From contig JAQGNA010000556.1 of assembly GCA_028292075.1 (NCBI GenBank), positions 1-5,325 of the forward strand: a stretch of 5,325 nt of DNA, read 5' to 3'. Below the pieces are notes generated by a model. That model saw nothing but the letters and a program-made list of their open reading frames with translations. It was not told where the DNA came from and made no database searches. How positions within the stretch are numbered: the stretch's first letter is position 1; every line of letters starts with the position of its first letter. The DNA comes from Rhodoferax sp. GTDB lineage: Bacteria; Pseudomonadota; Gammaproteobacteria; Burkholderiales; Burkholderiaceae. The position numbers and the translations under genes were made by a program. Of this stretch, positions 1 through 5,263 are shown piece by piece.

Positions 1-697
1 ACGCCCCCACGCAGTCGTCCGGCGTGCCGGTGCGGCCCATCGGAATGCTCTTGCGCGCGCCTTCGAGTTGCTCGGGGCTCGAGTTGCGCACGTGGAAATC
101 GGTGAGGATCACCCCCGGCGCCACGCCGTTCACGCGCACGCCATGCGGCGCCATCTCGCGGGCCAGCACGCGCGTCATGGTGCTGACGAAGGCCTTGGCC
201 GAGCCGTACAGGCCCACGCCCTCTCCGCCGCCCGTCCGGGCGGCAATCGAGGTGGTGTTGATCATGCTGCCGGAGCGCGCGGCGCGCATCACCGGGGCTG
301 CTGCGCGGCATACGGCGAAGGCGGCGTGCACGTTCAGCCCCATGACGCGGTCGTAGTCTTCGTCGGTCGCATCGGCCAGGGGGCGCCGCCCGAACATGTC
401 GCCGGCATTGTTCACCAGCACATCGAGCCCGCCGAAAGCTTCGACCGTGCGGTCGATCAGCGTGGGCCCAACGGCCCGGTCCTGCAGGTCGCCGCCGAGC
501 GTGATGGCCGTGCCACCGGCGTTGCGGATGGCCGCCGCCACCGACTCGGCGCCGTCGCGGTTGTGCGCGTAGTGCACGGCCACTTTGGCGCCAAGGCTGC
601 CGAAGGCCAGGGCCACGGCAGCGCCGATGCCCGAGCCGGCGCCAGTGACCAGCACGCGCTTGTCCTTGAACCTGAGTGCTGTCGAAAAATCCGTCAT
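1..697 (-). CDS. SDR-family NAD(P)-dependent oxidoreductase, C-terminus cut by the window edge
   Basis: Classical short-chain dehydrogenase/reductase, expected to be a cytoplasmic NAD(P)-dependent enzyme acting on a hydroxyl or keto group. 232 residues are visible; the family is usually about 250, so roughly the last 20 are outside the window. The Rossmann cofactor motif TGAGSGIG is at residues 18-25, NNAG at 96-99, and the catalytic residues appear as N122, S150, Y164 and K168 (in YGSAK). The usual V-N-x-V-APG segment follows at about 189-195. The ATG at 697 overlaps the stop of the upstream pdxA2-like gene (ATGA), so it is probably translationally coupled and the last visible gene of the operon. 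The substrate cannot be read from the sequence. Context suggests a four-carbon acid sugar, its lactone or its keto form. Family assignment is very secure; the role is inference. Confidence 0.93.
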   Translation of the reverse strand, partial: MTDFSTALRFKDKRVLVTGAGSGIGAAVALAFGSLGAKVAVHYAHNRDGAESVAAAIRNAGGTAITLGGDLQDRAVGPTLIDRTVEAFGGLDVLVNNAGDMFGRRPLADATDEDYDRVMGLNVHAAFAVCRAAAPVMRAARSGSMINTTSIAARTGGGEGVGLYGSAKAFVSTMTRVLAREMAPHGVRVNGVAPGVILTDFHVRNSSPEQLEGARKSIPMGRTGTPDDCVGA

Positions 698-1737
698 GCC
701 GCTGTCTCCGGGTTGGTTGTGGTGGTGGTGGTTTGATTCTTGGTGCGACGCAGCCCTTCGACCAGCGTCATGGCGTAGTTGGCGGCGTCGACCATGCTGT
801 CGGCGCTGGCGATGCCCTTGCCGGCAATGTCGAAGGCCGTGCCGTGGTCCACCGAGGTGCGCAAAATGGGCAGCCCCAGCGTGATGTTGACGCCGCTCAC
901 CGCGTTCCAGGCGCCGGTGGCCGGGTCGATCGAAAAGCCCAGCAGCTTGACCGGGATGTGGCCCTGGTCGTGGAACATGGCGACGACCGCGTCGAACTGG
1001 CCTGCCCGCAGCTTGATGAACACCGTGTCGCCGGCCCAGGGCCCGGTGACGGCATGGCCCGCGGCCGCGTATTCGGCCACGATGGGCGCGATGATTTCGC
1101 CGTCTTCGCGGCCCAGAATGCCGCCCTCGCCGGCATGCGGATTGAGGCCCGCCACGGCGATGCGCGGGCGCTCGATGCCCAGCGCCCGCAGCGCGTCGAG
1201 CGTGACGTCGAGCACGCGGCGCAGGCGCACCGGCGTCAGCCGCTTCGGCACCTCGGACAGCGGGCAGTGCGTGGACACATGGCTCACGCGCATGCCGCCA
1301 TGGGCCAGCATCATCACGCCGTCGCGCATGCCGGTCAGGTGGGCCAGCATCTCGGTGTGGCCCTCGAACGGATAGCCCGCCAGGTGCAGCGCCTCCTTGC
1401 ACAGCGGCGCGGTGACGATGGCGTCGATCCGGCCGGCCTGCGTCGCCTGCACGGCGCGCTCCACCGCCAAGTAAGACCACTTGCCGGCCGCGGCGCAGAC
1501 CTGGCCGACGGGCATGTCGCCGTCCACCGGGCCGACGTCGATCATGTGCAGCGGAGCCGCGTCGAGCCTGAGCAGGTCGGTGGCGCGCTGCAGGGCGGCG
1601 CCGCTGCCGAAGACCTGCAGCTCGACCCTGCCCTGCTGCACGAGATCGCGCATCTGGTGCGCGGCCTTGACGATGATCTCGGGTCCGATGCCGGCGGGGT
1701 CGCCCATGGTGAGGGCCAGGCGGATGGGTGTTTTCAT
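694..1737 (-). CDS. pdxA2: PdxA2-type four-carbon acid sugar 4-phosphate dehydrogenase
   Basis: 347-residue member of the PdxA family (4-hydroxythreonine-4-phosphate dehydrogenase). Visible motifs: GDPAGIGPE at residues 12-20, GHTE at 126-129, the three expected metal-ligand histidines H157 (STHCPL), H201 (NPHAGE) and H256 (FHDQG), and the family signature RTSVDHGTAFDIAGKG at 293-308. All key residues look intact. The open frame extends upstream to 1920, but the conserved N-terminus begins at MKTPIRLALTMGDP, and that ATG overlaps the kinase stop (ATGA), so 1737 is the start. Next to a DUF1537 kinase, this enzyme is expected to be PdxA2 rather than the vitamin B6 enzyme: NAD-dependent oxidation and decarboxylation of D-threonate or D-erythronate 4-phosphate to dihydroxyacetone phosphate. 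The C-terminus has an odd low-complexity tail with six threonines (about 336-341), past the usual family end. The family is certain; the catabolic role comes from context. Confidence 0.93.
   Translation of the reverse strand: MKTPIRLALTMGDPAGIGPEIIVKAAHQMRDLVQQGRVELQVFGSGAALQRATDLLRLDAAPLHMIDVGPVDGDMPVGQVCAAAGKWSYLAVERAVQATQAGRIDAIVTAPLCKEALHLAGYPFEGHTEMLAHLTGMRDGVMMLAHGGMRVSHVSTHCPLSEVPKRLTPVRLRRVLDVTLDALRALGIERPRIAVAGLNPHAGEGGILGREDGEIIAPIVAEYAAAGHAVTGPWAGDTVFIKLRAGQFDAVVAMFHDQGHIPVKLLGFSIDPATGAWNAVSGVNITLGLPILRTSVDHGTAFDIAGKGIASADSMVDAANYAMTLVEGLRRTKNQTTTTTTNPETAA
715..732. repeat. Trinucleotide run encoding a Thr6 tail in the pdxA2-like gene
   Basis: On the coding strand the codons are ACC x4, ACA, ACC, giving six threonines 5 residues before the C-terminus. 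It lies after the conserved family end and just before the overlap with the SDR gene. It is a typical slippage-prone microsatellite, in frame and probably harmless. Confidence 0.85.
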
Positions 1738-3014
1738 GGAGCGTGTTCCTTTTGGGCCAGCATGGCCAGCAGCGCGGAAAGATCGTCCGGAGCGCCGAAC
1801 GCACCGGACCGTGAGTAACAGGTGACGCCGTCCCAGGCGCCGCCGCAAAGCCGTGCGCGGCCCCAGCCGCCACGCGGACAGGTGCTCGCCAGCAGGCTTT
1901 GGACGCCTGCCGCGTGGCACAGCGCCAGCAGGGTGTCGCCACCCACCACCACCAGGATGTCAGGCCTTGGTGACATGGCGACCAATTCCGCGGTGCGCTG
2001 GCGCAGCAGCGCCGCCGCCACGTACGAATCCACCGCCACCGGATGGGCCAGGTCGGCACAGGCCACACCCTGCGCCGCCACGCTGGCCCATTGCGCGCGC
2101 AGCACCGGATGCCGGCTCGCTGTGACCAGTTGCACCCTTTGCAGCGGTTGCAGCGGTTGCGCGCCTTGCACGCCTTGCACGCCTTGCCCGGTGCCTGGCT
2201 GAAGCGTGCGAACGGCGCCGTCGGAGGGGCCGGCTTCGTGCGCCCGCCCCTTGTCGTTGGCATGCCCCTTGTCGTTGGCACGCCCCTTGTCGTTGGCATG
2301 CCCCATGTTGGCGTTCTCCATGTCGTTGGCCTGCGCCGCCAGCGCCCAGGCGAGCCCGGCGCTGCCGCACCAGAGCCACTTCGCAGGATGCCCGCTTTGC
2401 CCGCTTTGCCCGCTTTGCCCGGTTCGCACGGACCAGGCGGCCAGCCGCGCCAGGTCCACGTCACCGGTGACATCGGGCACGAGCACCTCGCCGGGTTCGA
2501 TGTCGCCAGGACGGTTGCCCACACGGGCCTTCACGCCGTGCGCGGCCAGCGCCTCGACCAGGTCGATGGCGCCCTGCGCAGCATCCAGGCCCGCGTTGCC
2601 AGGCTGGCCTGCATGGTCCGGCAAGTGCGGTAGACCGACCCAATGGCGGCCATGCCGCGTGAACCGGCCCTGCGCCGGAAACGCCGGCGCCAGCACCATG
2701 CCGTCGAAGCCGCCATGCCGCTGCAGCCAGGCGATCTCGGCAAAGCTGTTGCCGCGCATCAGGCTGTCGACCTTCTTGAAGCACGCTGCCGGGCGAAGGC
2801 CCGCAGGCCCGCCGGTGAACCATGGCAAGGCTGCCGCCAGTGCGCCTTCCATGGCCTGCACCGGCAGGTTGCGCGAGCCCGTGGCAACGGCCTGAACCGG
2901 CGCCTCCCGCACAGCGCCAGGCCCCAGCAACACCGGCACATCGCCCCGCTGGGCAAAGGCCGCTGCGGTGTCCAGTGCGCCGGTCAGATCATCGGCAAGG
3001 ATGCGCCAGCGCAT
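1734..3014 (-). CDS. Four-carbon acid sugar kinase (DUF1537 family; D-threonate/D-erythronate kinase-like)
   Basis: 426-residue two-domain kinase that phosphorylates O4 of a four-carbon acid sugar with ATP. The N-terminal substrate domain shows ILADDLTGALDTA (5-17), KKVDSLMRGN (80-89) and the APAFPAQGR segment (109-117). GSAGLA is at 217-222. The C-terminal nucleotide-binding domain shows TASRHP (298-303), GGDTLLAL (358-365) and SRSGAFG (401-407). Several motifs differ from the forms I recall for the family (KKIDSTLRGN, GGETA, KSGGFG), so this is a divergent member. Between about residues 199 and 295 lie three repeat-encoded low-complexity stretches around the domain junction. The start was placed at MRWRILADDL because the conserved core begins there. 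Neither this ATG nor the in-frame ATG at 3086 has a good Shine-Dalgarno sequence. Pairing with PdxA2 favours D-threonate kinase (DtnK) or D-erythronate kinase (DenK) over 3-oxo-tetronate kinase (OtnK), which usually travels with an aldolase-type decarboxylase and an isomerase. Exact specificity is unresolved. Confidence 0.88.
   Translation of the reverse strand: MRWRILADDLTGALDTAAAFAQRGDVPVLLGPGAVREAPVQAVATGSRNLPVQAMEGALAAALPWFTGGPAGLRPAACFKKVDSLMRGNSFAEIAWLQRHGGFDGMVLAPAFPAQGRFTRHGRHWVGLPHLPDHAGQPGNAGLDAAQGAIDLVEALAAHGVKARVGNRPGDIEPGEVLVPDVTGDVDLARLAAWSVRTGQSGQSGQSGHPAKWLWCGSAGLAWALAAQANDMENANMGHANDKGRANDKGHANDKGRAHEAGPSDGAVRTLQPGTGQGVQGVQGAQPLQPLQRVQLVTASRHPVLRAQWASVAAQGVACADLAHPVAVDSYVAAALLRQRTAELVAMSPRPDILVVVGGDTLLALCHAAGVQSLLASTCPRGGWGRARLCGGAWDGVTCYSRSGAFGAPDDLSALLAMLAQKEHAP
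2132..2185. repeat. Six 9-bp periodic units in the kinase gene (Gln every third residue)
   Basis: Six consecutive 9-bp units: gcacccttt, gcagcggtt twice, gcgcgcctt, gcacgcctt twice. All start with GC and end in a CTT, GTT or TTT-like triplet, so they look like two successive expansions of related units. On the coding strand Gln falls at every third residue from 277 to 295 (Val-Gln-Gly, then Pro-Leu-Gln), directly before the second kinase domain. Confidence 0.85.
2246..2299. repeat. Three tandem 18-bp repeats in the kinase gene (Ala-Asn-Asp-Lys-Gly)
   Basis: Unit GCCCCTTGTCGTTGGCAY occurs three times (2246, 2264, 2282), differing only at the last base (T, C, T). It continues as a decayed copy to about 2330. 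It encodes three His/Arg-Ala-Asn-Asp-Lys-Gly units at kinase residues 239-256, preceded by a degenerate Asn/Met-rich stretch (230-238). The near identity suggests recent expansion. Confidence 0.92.
2391..2421. repeat. Three tandem 9-bp repeats in the kinase gene (Ser-Gly-Gln)
   Basis: Unit CCCGCTTTG occurs three times without mismatch (2391-2417), followed by a partial CCCG. On the coding strand it encodes Gly-Gln-Ser units at kinase residues 199-208, just before the WLWCGSAGLA motif. The unit is a multiple of three, so gain or loss of copies keeps the reading frame. Confidence 0.9.
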
Positions 3015-3045
3015 GGTCGGTGTCGGGCTCAAACGTGGCCCCAGA

Positions 3046-3081
3046 TGCGATCCGTGCGATCGGTGCGATCGGTGCGATCGG
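3046..3081. repeat. Four tandem 9-bp repeats upstream of the kinase start
   Basis: Unit TGCGATCGG repeated four times (3046, 3055, 3064, 3073); the first copy differs by one base, the rest are identical. Three copies carry the palindrome CGATCG. The array lies in the 91-bp gap between the repressor stop and the chosen kinase ATG. On the minus strand it is open in the kinase frame and would encode Ser-His-Arg repeats if translation began at the in-frame ATG at 3086. Confidence 0.9.
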
Positions 3082-3105
3082 CACATGTGGCCTGGGTTGC
3101 CGACA

Positions 3106-3924
3106 TCACGCGACGGACACCTGTGTCACGCGAACGCCGGCCTGCTGCAGGCCTTCGATCGCGGGGGCGGGCACGCCGCTGTCGGTGATCACCGCGGCGA
3201 ACTCGGCCACCTGGCAGATGGTCATGAAGGCACGCGGACGAAACTTGGACGCATCGACGAGCAGGCGCCGCGTGGTGGCCGCCTGCATCAGCGCGCGCTT
3301 GACGGCCGCGACCTCGGGGTCGGTCTCGGAGAGCACGCCGTCGGTCACCGCATGCGCGCCCATCAGCAGCACGTCGGCACGGATCTGCCGCGCGCCGCTC
3401 AGCACCTCGTCGCCCATCATCGTGTTGCTGCCCCGGCGCAGCATGCCGCCCAGCACATGGACGCGGATGTGCGGGCTGGCGCCCAGCAGTTGCGCCACGG
3501 CCAGGTCGTTGGTCACCGCGACCAGTTCGATGCGGCGCTCGAGAGCGGCCCGCGCGGCTTCCATCACGGTGCTGCCGCTGTCGAAGATCACGCTCTGGCC
3601 CGGCTCCAGTTCGGCCGCCGCCGCATAGCCGATGGCCCGCTTTTCGCGCGGAGAAAGTTCAGCCGCCGCCACCGGGTCGGGCTCGAACGTGCTGTAGTGC
3701 TGCTGCCGCAGCAGCGCGCCGCCGTGGGTGCGGTCCAGCACGCCATCGGCCTCCAGCGCATCGAGGTCGCGGCGCAACGTGGACACCGAAGCGTCCATCG
3801 CCTGTGCCAGTTGCTGCAGCGTGACGGCGCCATGCCGACGCAGGAAATCCACGATGCGGTCGCGCCGCTGACTGGGCAGGAGCGACACGACGGTCAGCGG
3901 AACGAGGGCTGTCTTGGGCGGCAT
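3106..3924 (-). CDS. DeoR/GlpR-family transcriptional repressor
   Basis: 272-residue DeoR-family regulator. An N-terminal winged helix-turn-helix (about residues 17-72) contains the typical R-R-D-R-I start, a recognition-helix region near STLRRDLDALE (48-58) and the wing RTHGGAL (65-71). The C-terminal DeoRC sensor domain, which in this family binds a phosphorylated sugar or acid, shows DSGSTV (115-120), TND (138-140), GG (159-160), GDE (171-173), the LLMGAHAV region (186-193) and DASKF (224-228). Length is normal, with about 15 extra residues before the HTH. The ATG at 3924 has only a weak ribosome site, and a GTG at codon 13 is an alternative start. It is divergent from the binding-protein gene and upstream of the kinase on the same strand, 91 bp away. 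It is therefore the likely local repressor of both transcription units, induced by a phosphorylated pathway intermediate (inference). Confidence 0.93.
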   Translation of the reverse strand: MPPKTALVPLTVVSLLPSQRRDRIVDFLRRHGAVTLQQLAQAMDASVSTLRRDLDALEADGVLDRTHGGALLRQQHYSTFEPDPVAAAELSPREKRAIGYAAAAELEPGQSVIFDSGSTVMEAARAALERRIELVAVTNDLAVAQLLGASPHIRVHVLGGMLRRGSNTMMGDEVLSGARQIRADVLLMGAHAVTDGVLSETDPEVAAVKRALMQAATTRRLLVDASKFRPRAFMTICQVAEFAAVITDSGVPAPAIEGLQQAGVRVTQVSVA

Positions 3925-3963
3925 CTTTGGAAGATCGTGGTAGGGGTATTCACCAATGAAGCC

Positions 3964-3980
3964 CTATTTCAAGCAAATAG
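3964..3980. repeat. AT-rich inverted repeat, candidate operator
   Basis: CTATTT and AAATAG are perfect 6-bp arms around a 5-nt centre (caagc). The site lies between the repressor start and the candidate promoters, downstream of the candidate operon promoter at 4001-4029, a typical position for repressor binding. The arms are short enough that chance is possible. Confidence 0.4.
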
Positions 3981-3994
3981 CGGTTGATTGATTT

Positions 3995-4003
3995 TGGTAG
4001 ATT
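3995..4003 (+). promoter_or_regulatory. Candidate extended -10 promoter for the binding-protein gene
   Basis: TGGTAGATT fits an extended -10 element (TG-n-TAGATT, 4 of 6 to TATAAT with the key A and final T kept). There is no convincing -35 at the right distance. Transcription would start near 4010 and give a leader of about 115 nt containing both GC-richer hairpins. Weak evidence. Confidence 0.3.
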
Positions 4004-4029
4004 GTGAAAGAATTTGGCCAAGGTTGCAA
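4001..4029 (-). promoter_or_regulatory. Candidate sigma-70 promoter for the deoR-kinase-pdxA2-SDR operon
   Basis: On the minus strand, TTGCAA (4029-4024) and CACAAT (4006-4001) are separated by 17 bp, and each matches 4 of 6 consensus bases. Transcription would start near 3994, about 70 nt before the repressor ATG. The -35 lies inside the left arm of the perfect inverted repeat at 4022-4043, so a protein bound there would compete with RNA polymerase. Moderate to weak evidence. Confidence 0.35.
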
Positions 4030-4043
4030 GATTCATTGCAACC
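4022..4043. repeat. Perfect 8-bp inverted repeat, candidate operator or leader hairpin
   Basis: GGTTGCAA and TTGCAACC flank the 6-nt centre GATTCA, with no mismatch in 8 bp. Each arm contains the self-complementary TTGCAA, so the core occurs twice, 12 bp apart. It overlaps the candidate -35 of the leftward operon and lies just downstream of the candidate rightward promoter. One bound dimer could silence both. It is the strongest operator candidate in the window, although DeoR proteins can also use direct repeats. Confidence 0.5.
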
Positions 4044-4057
4044 CTGCCGGTCACCGC

Positions 4058-4076
4058 CGATGGCTCGCCGCCATCG
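4058..4076. repeat. 7-bp inverted repeat in the binding-protein leader
   Basis: CGATGGC and GCCATCG pair perfectly around a 5-nt loop (tcgcc). It lies 37 bp before the AGGAG ribosome site of the binding-protein gene, so it would form a stable hairpin in the mRNA leader. No T-run follows, so it is not a conventional terminator. It could stabilise the message or be fortuitous in GC-rich DNA. Confidence 0.4.
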
Positions 4077-4112
4077 CCACCTGTCCACACCACGACACAC
4101 CACGAAGAAATC

Positions 4113-4117
4113 AGGAG
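4113..4117 (+). promoter_or_regulatory. Ribosome binding site deciding the binding-protein start
   Basis: AGGAG lies 8 nt before the ATG at 4126. It decides against the longer in-frame start at 3988, which has no such site and would place 46 extra residues before the signal peptide. Confidence 0.85.
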
Positions 4118-4125
4118 ACAAATCC

Positions 4126-5145
4126 ATGTCGACACCATCCAACTGCGCAATGTCGGGCCTGCCAGGCCGTCGCCGCGCCCTGGCCACGCTCGTTCTGTCC
4201 GTCACCGCGCTGGCGGGCAGCCTGCCGGCCCTGGCGCAAACGGCGCCTTATCCCAGCAAGCCGGTCACGCTGATCGTGCCCTACCCCGCCGGCGGCGCCA
4301 ACGACGCGGTCGGCCGCCTGATCGGCCAGAAACTGGCAGAGACGCTGGGCCAGCCCGTCATCGTCGACAACCGGCCGGGCGCAGGCACCACCATCGGCGC
4401 CGCCATGGCCGCCCGCGCCCCGGCCGATGGCTACACCATCGTGCTCGGCTCGCTGGCCAGCAACGCCGTGAGCCCGCACCTCATGCCCAACCCCGGCTAC
4501 GACGCACTGAAGGATTTCGCGCCCATCGGCCTGATCGGCGTGGCGCCCATCGTGGCCACGGTGAACAAGGAATCGCCCTACACCTCGCTCAAGTCACTGG
4601 TCGATGACGCGAAGAAGCGCCCTGGCGACGTGATGTACGGCTCGGCCGGCAACGGCTCGCCGCTGCACCTGGCCGGCGAGCTGTTCAACCAGGCCGCCGG
4701 CGTCAACATGACCCATGTGCCCTACAAGGGCGGCAGCGCGCACACCATGGACCTGATCGGCGGCCGGCTGGCGGTGATCTTCGACACCACCACCGCCGCC
4801 ATGCCGATGATCAAGGGCGACAAGATCCGCGCCATTGCCGTGTCGTCGCCCACCCGCCTGCCCGACCTGCCCAACGTGCCTACCTTCGCCGAGGCCGGCT
4901 TCCCCGGCTTCGAGGTGCAGGGCTGGTACGCGCTCTACGCGCCCGCCAAGACCCCGCCCGAAATCGTCGCCCGGCTCAGCGCCGACCTGGGCAAGATCAT
5001 GCAGATGCCCGACGTGGACAGCAAGCTGAAGGCCCTGGCCGTGAAGCCGTCCTACGGCACGCCGCAGGAGTTGGGTGCGTTCACGGTGGCGGAGTTCAAC
5101 AAGTACGGCAAGGTGATCAAGGCGGGGAACATCAAGGCGGAGTGA
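4126..5145 (+). CDS. Bug-type tripartite tricarboxylate transporter substrate-binding protein
   Basis: 339-residue periplasmic solute-binding protein of the Bug/TctC family. A signal peptide is clear: a basic stretch GRRRAL (14-19), a hydrophobic core to about 33 and an ALA cleavage motif at 35-37, giving a mature protein starting near QTAPYP. The run of arginines raises but does not prove Tat export. Family hallmarks follow: YPSKPVTLIVPYPAGG (42-57), DNRPGAG (about 84-90), ADGYT, and the HVPYKGG segment in mid-protein. The ATG at 4126 was chosen because AGGAG lies 8 nt upstream and the signal peptide starts here; the longer open frame from 3988 has no ribosome site. No TctA/TctB membrane subunits are visible, which is common because many Bug proteins are orphans. 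Ligand is inferred from context as a four-carbon hydroxy acid such as threonate or erythronate. The family is certain; the ligand is a guess. Confidence 0.95.
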   Translation: MSTPSNCAMSGLPGRRRALATLVLSVTALAGSLPALAQTAPYPSKPVTLIVPYPAGGANDAVGRLIGQKLAETLGQPVIVDNRPGAGTTIGAAMAARAPADGYTIVLGSLASNAVSPHLMPNPGYDALKDFAPIGLIGVAPIVATVNKESPYTSLKSLVDDAKKRPGDVMYGSAGNGSPLHLAGELFNQAAGVNMTHVPYKGGSAHTMDLIGGRLAVIFDTTTAAMPMIKGDKIRAIAVSSPTRLPDLPNVPTFAEAGFPGFEVQGWYALYAPAKTPPEIVARLSADLGKIMQMPDVDSKLKALAVKPSYGTPQELGAFTVAEFNKYGKVIKAGNIKAE

Positions 5146-5263
5146 GGTTGCTAGTTTGACGTCGGTGGCTGGTGAGCCCGTTGCCGGCAGGCCAGCGCCG
5201 GGTCGGGCCTGTGCATTTGGTCCCGGAGTGCCGCGCGTGCTGCCGATCCGGGAGAGGGATGGA
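5146..5263. other. Intergenic stretch after the binding-protein gene with two inverted repeats
   Basis: CAGGCC (5188-5193) pairs with GGCCTG (5206-5211) across a 12-nt loop. TCCCGGA (5221-5227) pairs with TCCGGGA (5247-5253) across 19 nt. Neither is followed by a T-run, so neither is a clear intrinsic terminator. The right arm of the second overlaps the Shine-Dalgarno sequence of the possible gene at 5264. No other gene is seen here. Confidence 0.45.

Larger units (their letters stand above)
3925..4125. promoter_or_regulatory. Divergent regulatory region between the repressor and the binding-protein gene
   Basis: 201 bp between two divergent starts. The part from about 3940 to 4040 is clearly richer in A/T than the genes on either side, as expected for promoters. 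It holds three perfect inverted repeats (3964-3980, 4022-4043, 4058-4076) and the palindrome TTGGCCAA (4014-4021). DeoR-family regulators usually control their own divergent promoter region, so this is the natural site for local control. Which repeat is the operator cannot be decided from one sequence. Confidence 0.75.

Noticed and set aside
676..1818. Long plus-strand open frame of 380 codons opposite the pdxA2-like gene
   Set aside because: It is rich in His, Arg, Ala and Gly with no recognisable motif, and runs antisense to a gene with full PdxA signatures. It is a shadow frame of GC-rich codon usage. The same applies to plus-strand frames at 68-736, 2206-2895 and 2968-3987.
1738..1920. 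61-codon upstream extension of the pdxA2-like frame
   Set aside because: It lies wholly inside the kinase gene, has Arg-rich shadow composition, and the conserved PdxA N-terminus begins at the ATG at 1737, which overlaps the kinase stop.
2132..2421. CRISPR array suggested by regular repeats
   Set aside because: Units are 9 or 18 bp, directly adjacent without spacers, and in frame within a kinase gene, so they are coding tandem repeats.
4014..4029. Sigma-54 promoter suggested by TTGGCC followed by TTGCA
   Set aside because: The GG and GC elements are separated by 8 bases rather than the required 10, so it does not fit a -24/-12 promoter.
3988..4125. 46-codon upstream extension of the binding-protein frame
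   Set aside because: No ribosome site at 3988. It would put a long non-hydrophobic stretch before a normal signal peptide and cover the regulatory region.
5188..5211. Intrinsic terminator for the binding-protein gene
   Set aside because: Only a 6-bp stem with a 12-nt loop and no T-run after it (gtgcattt). Too weak to call.
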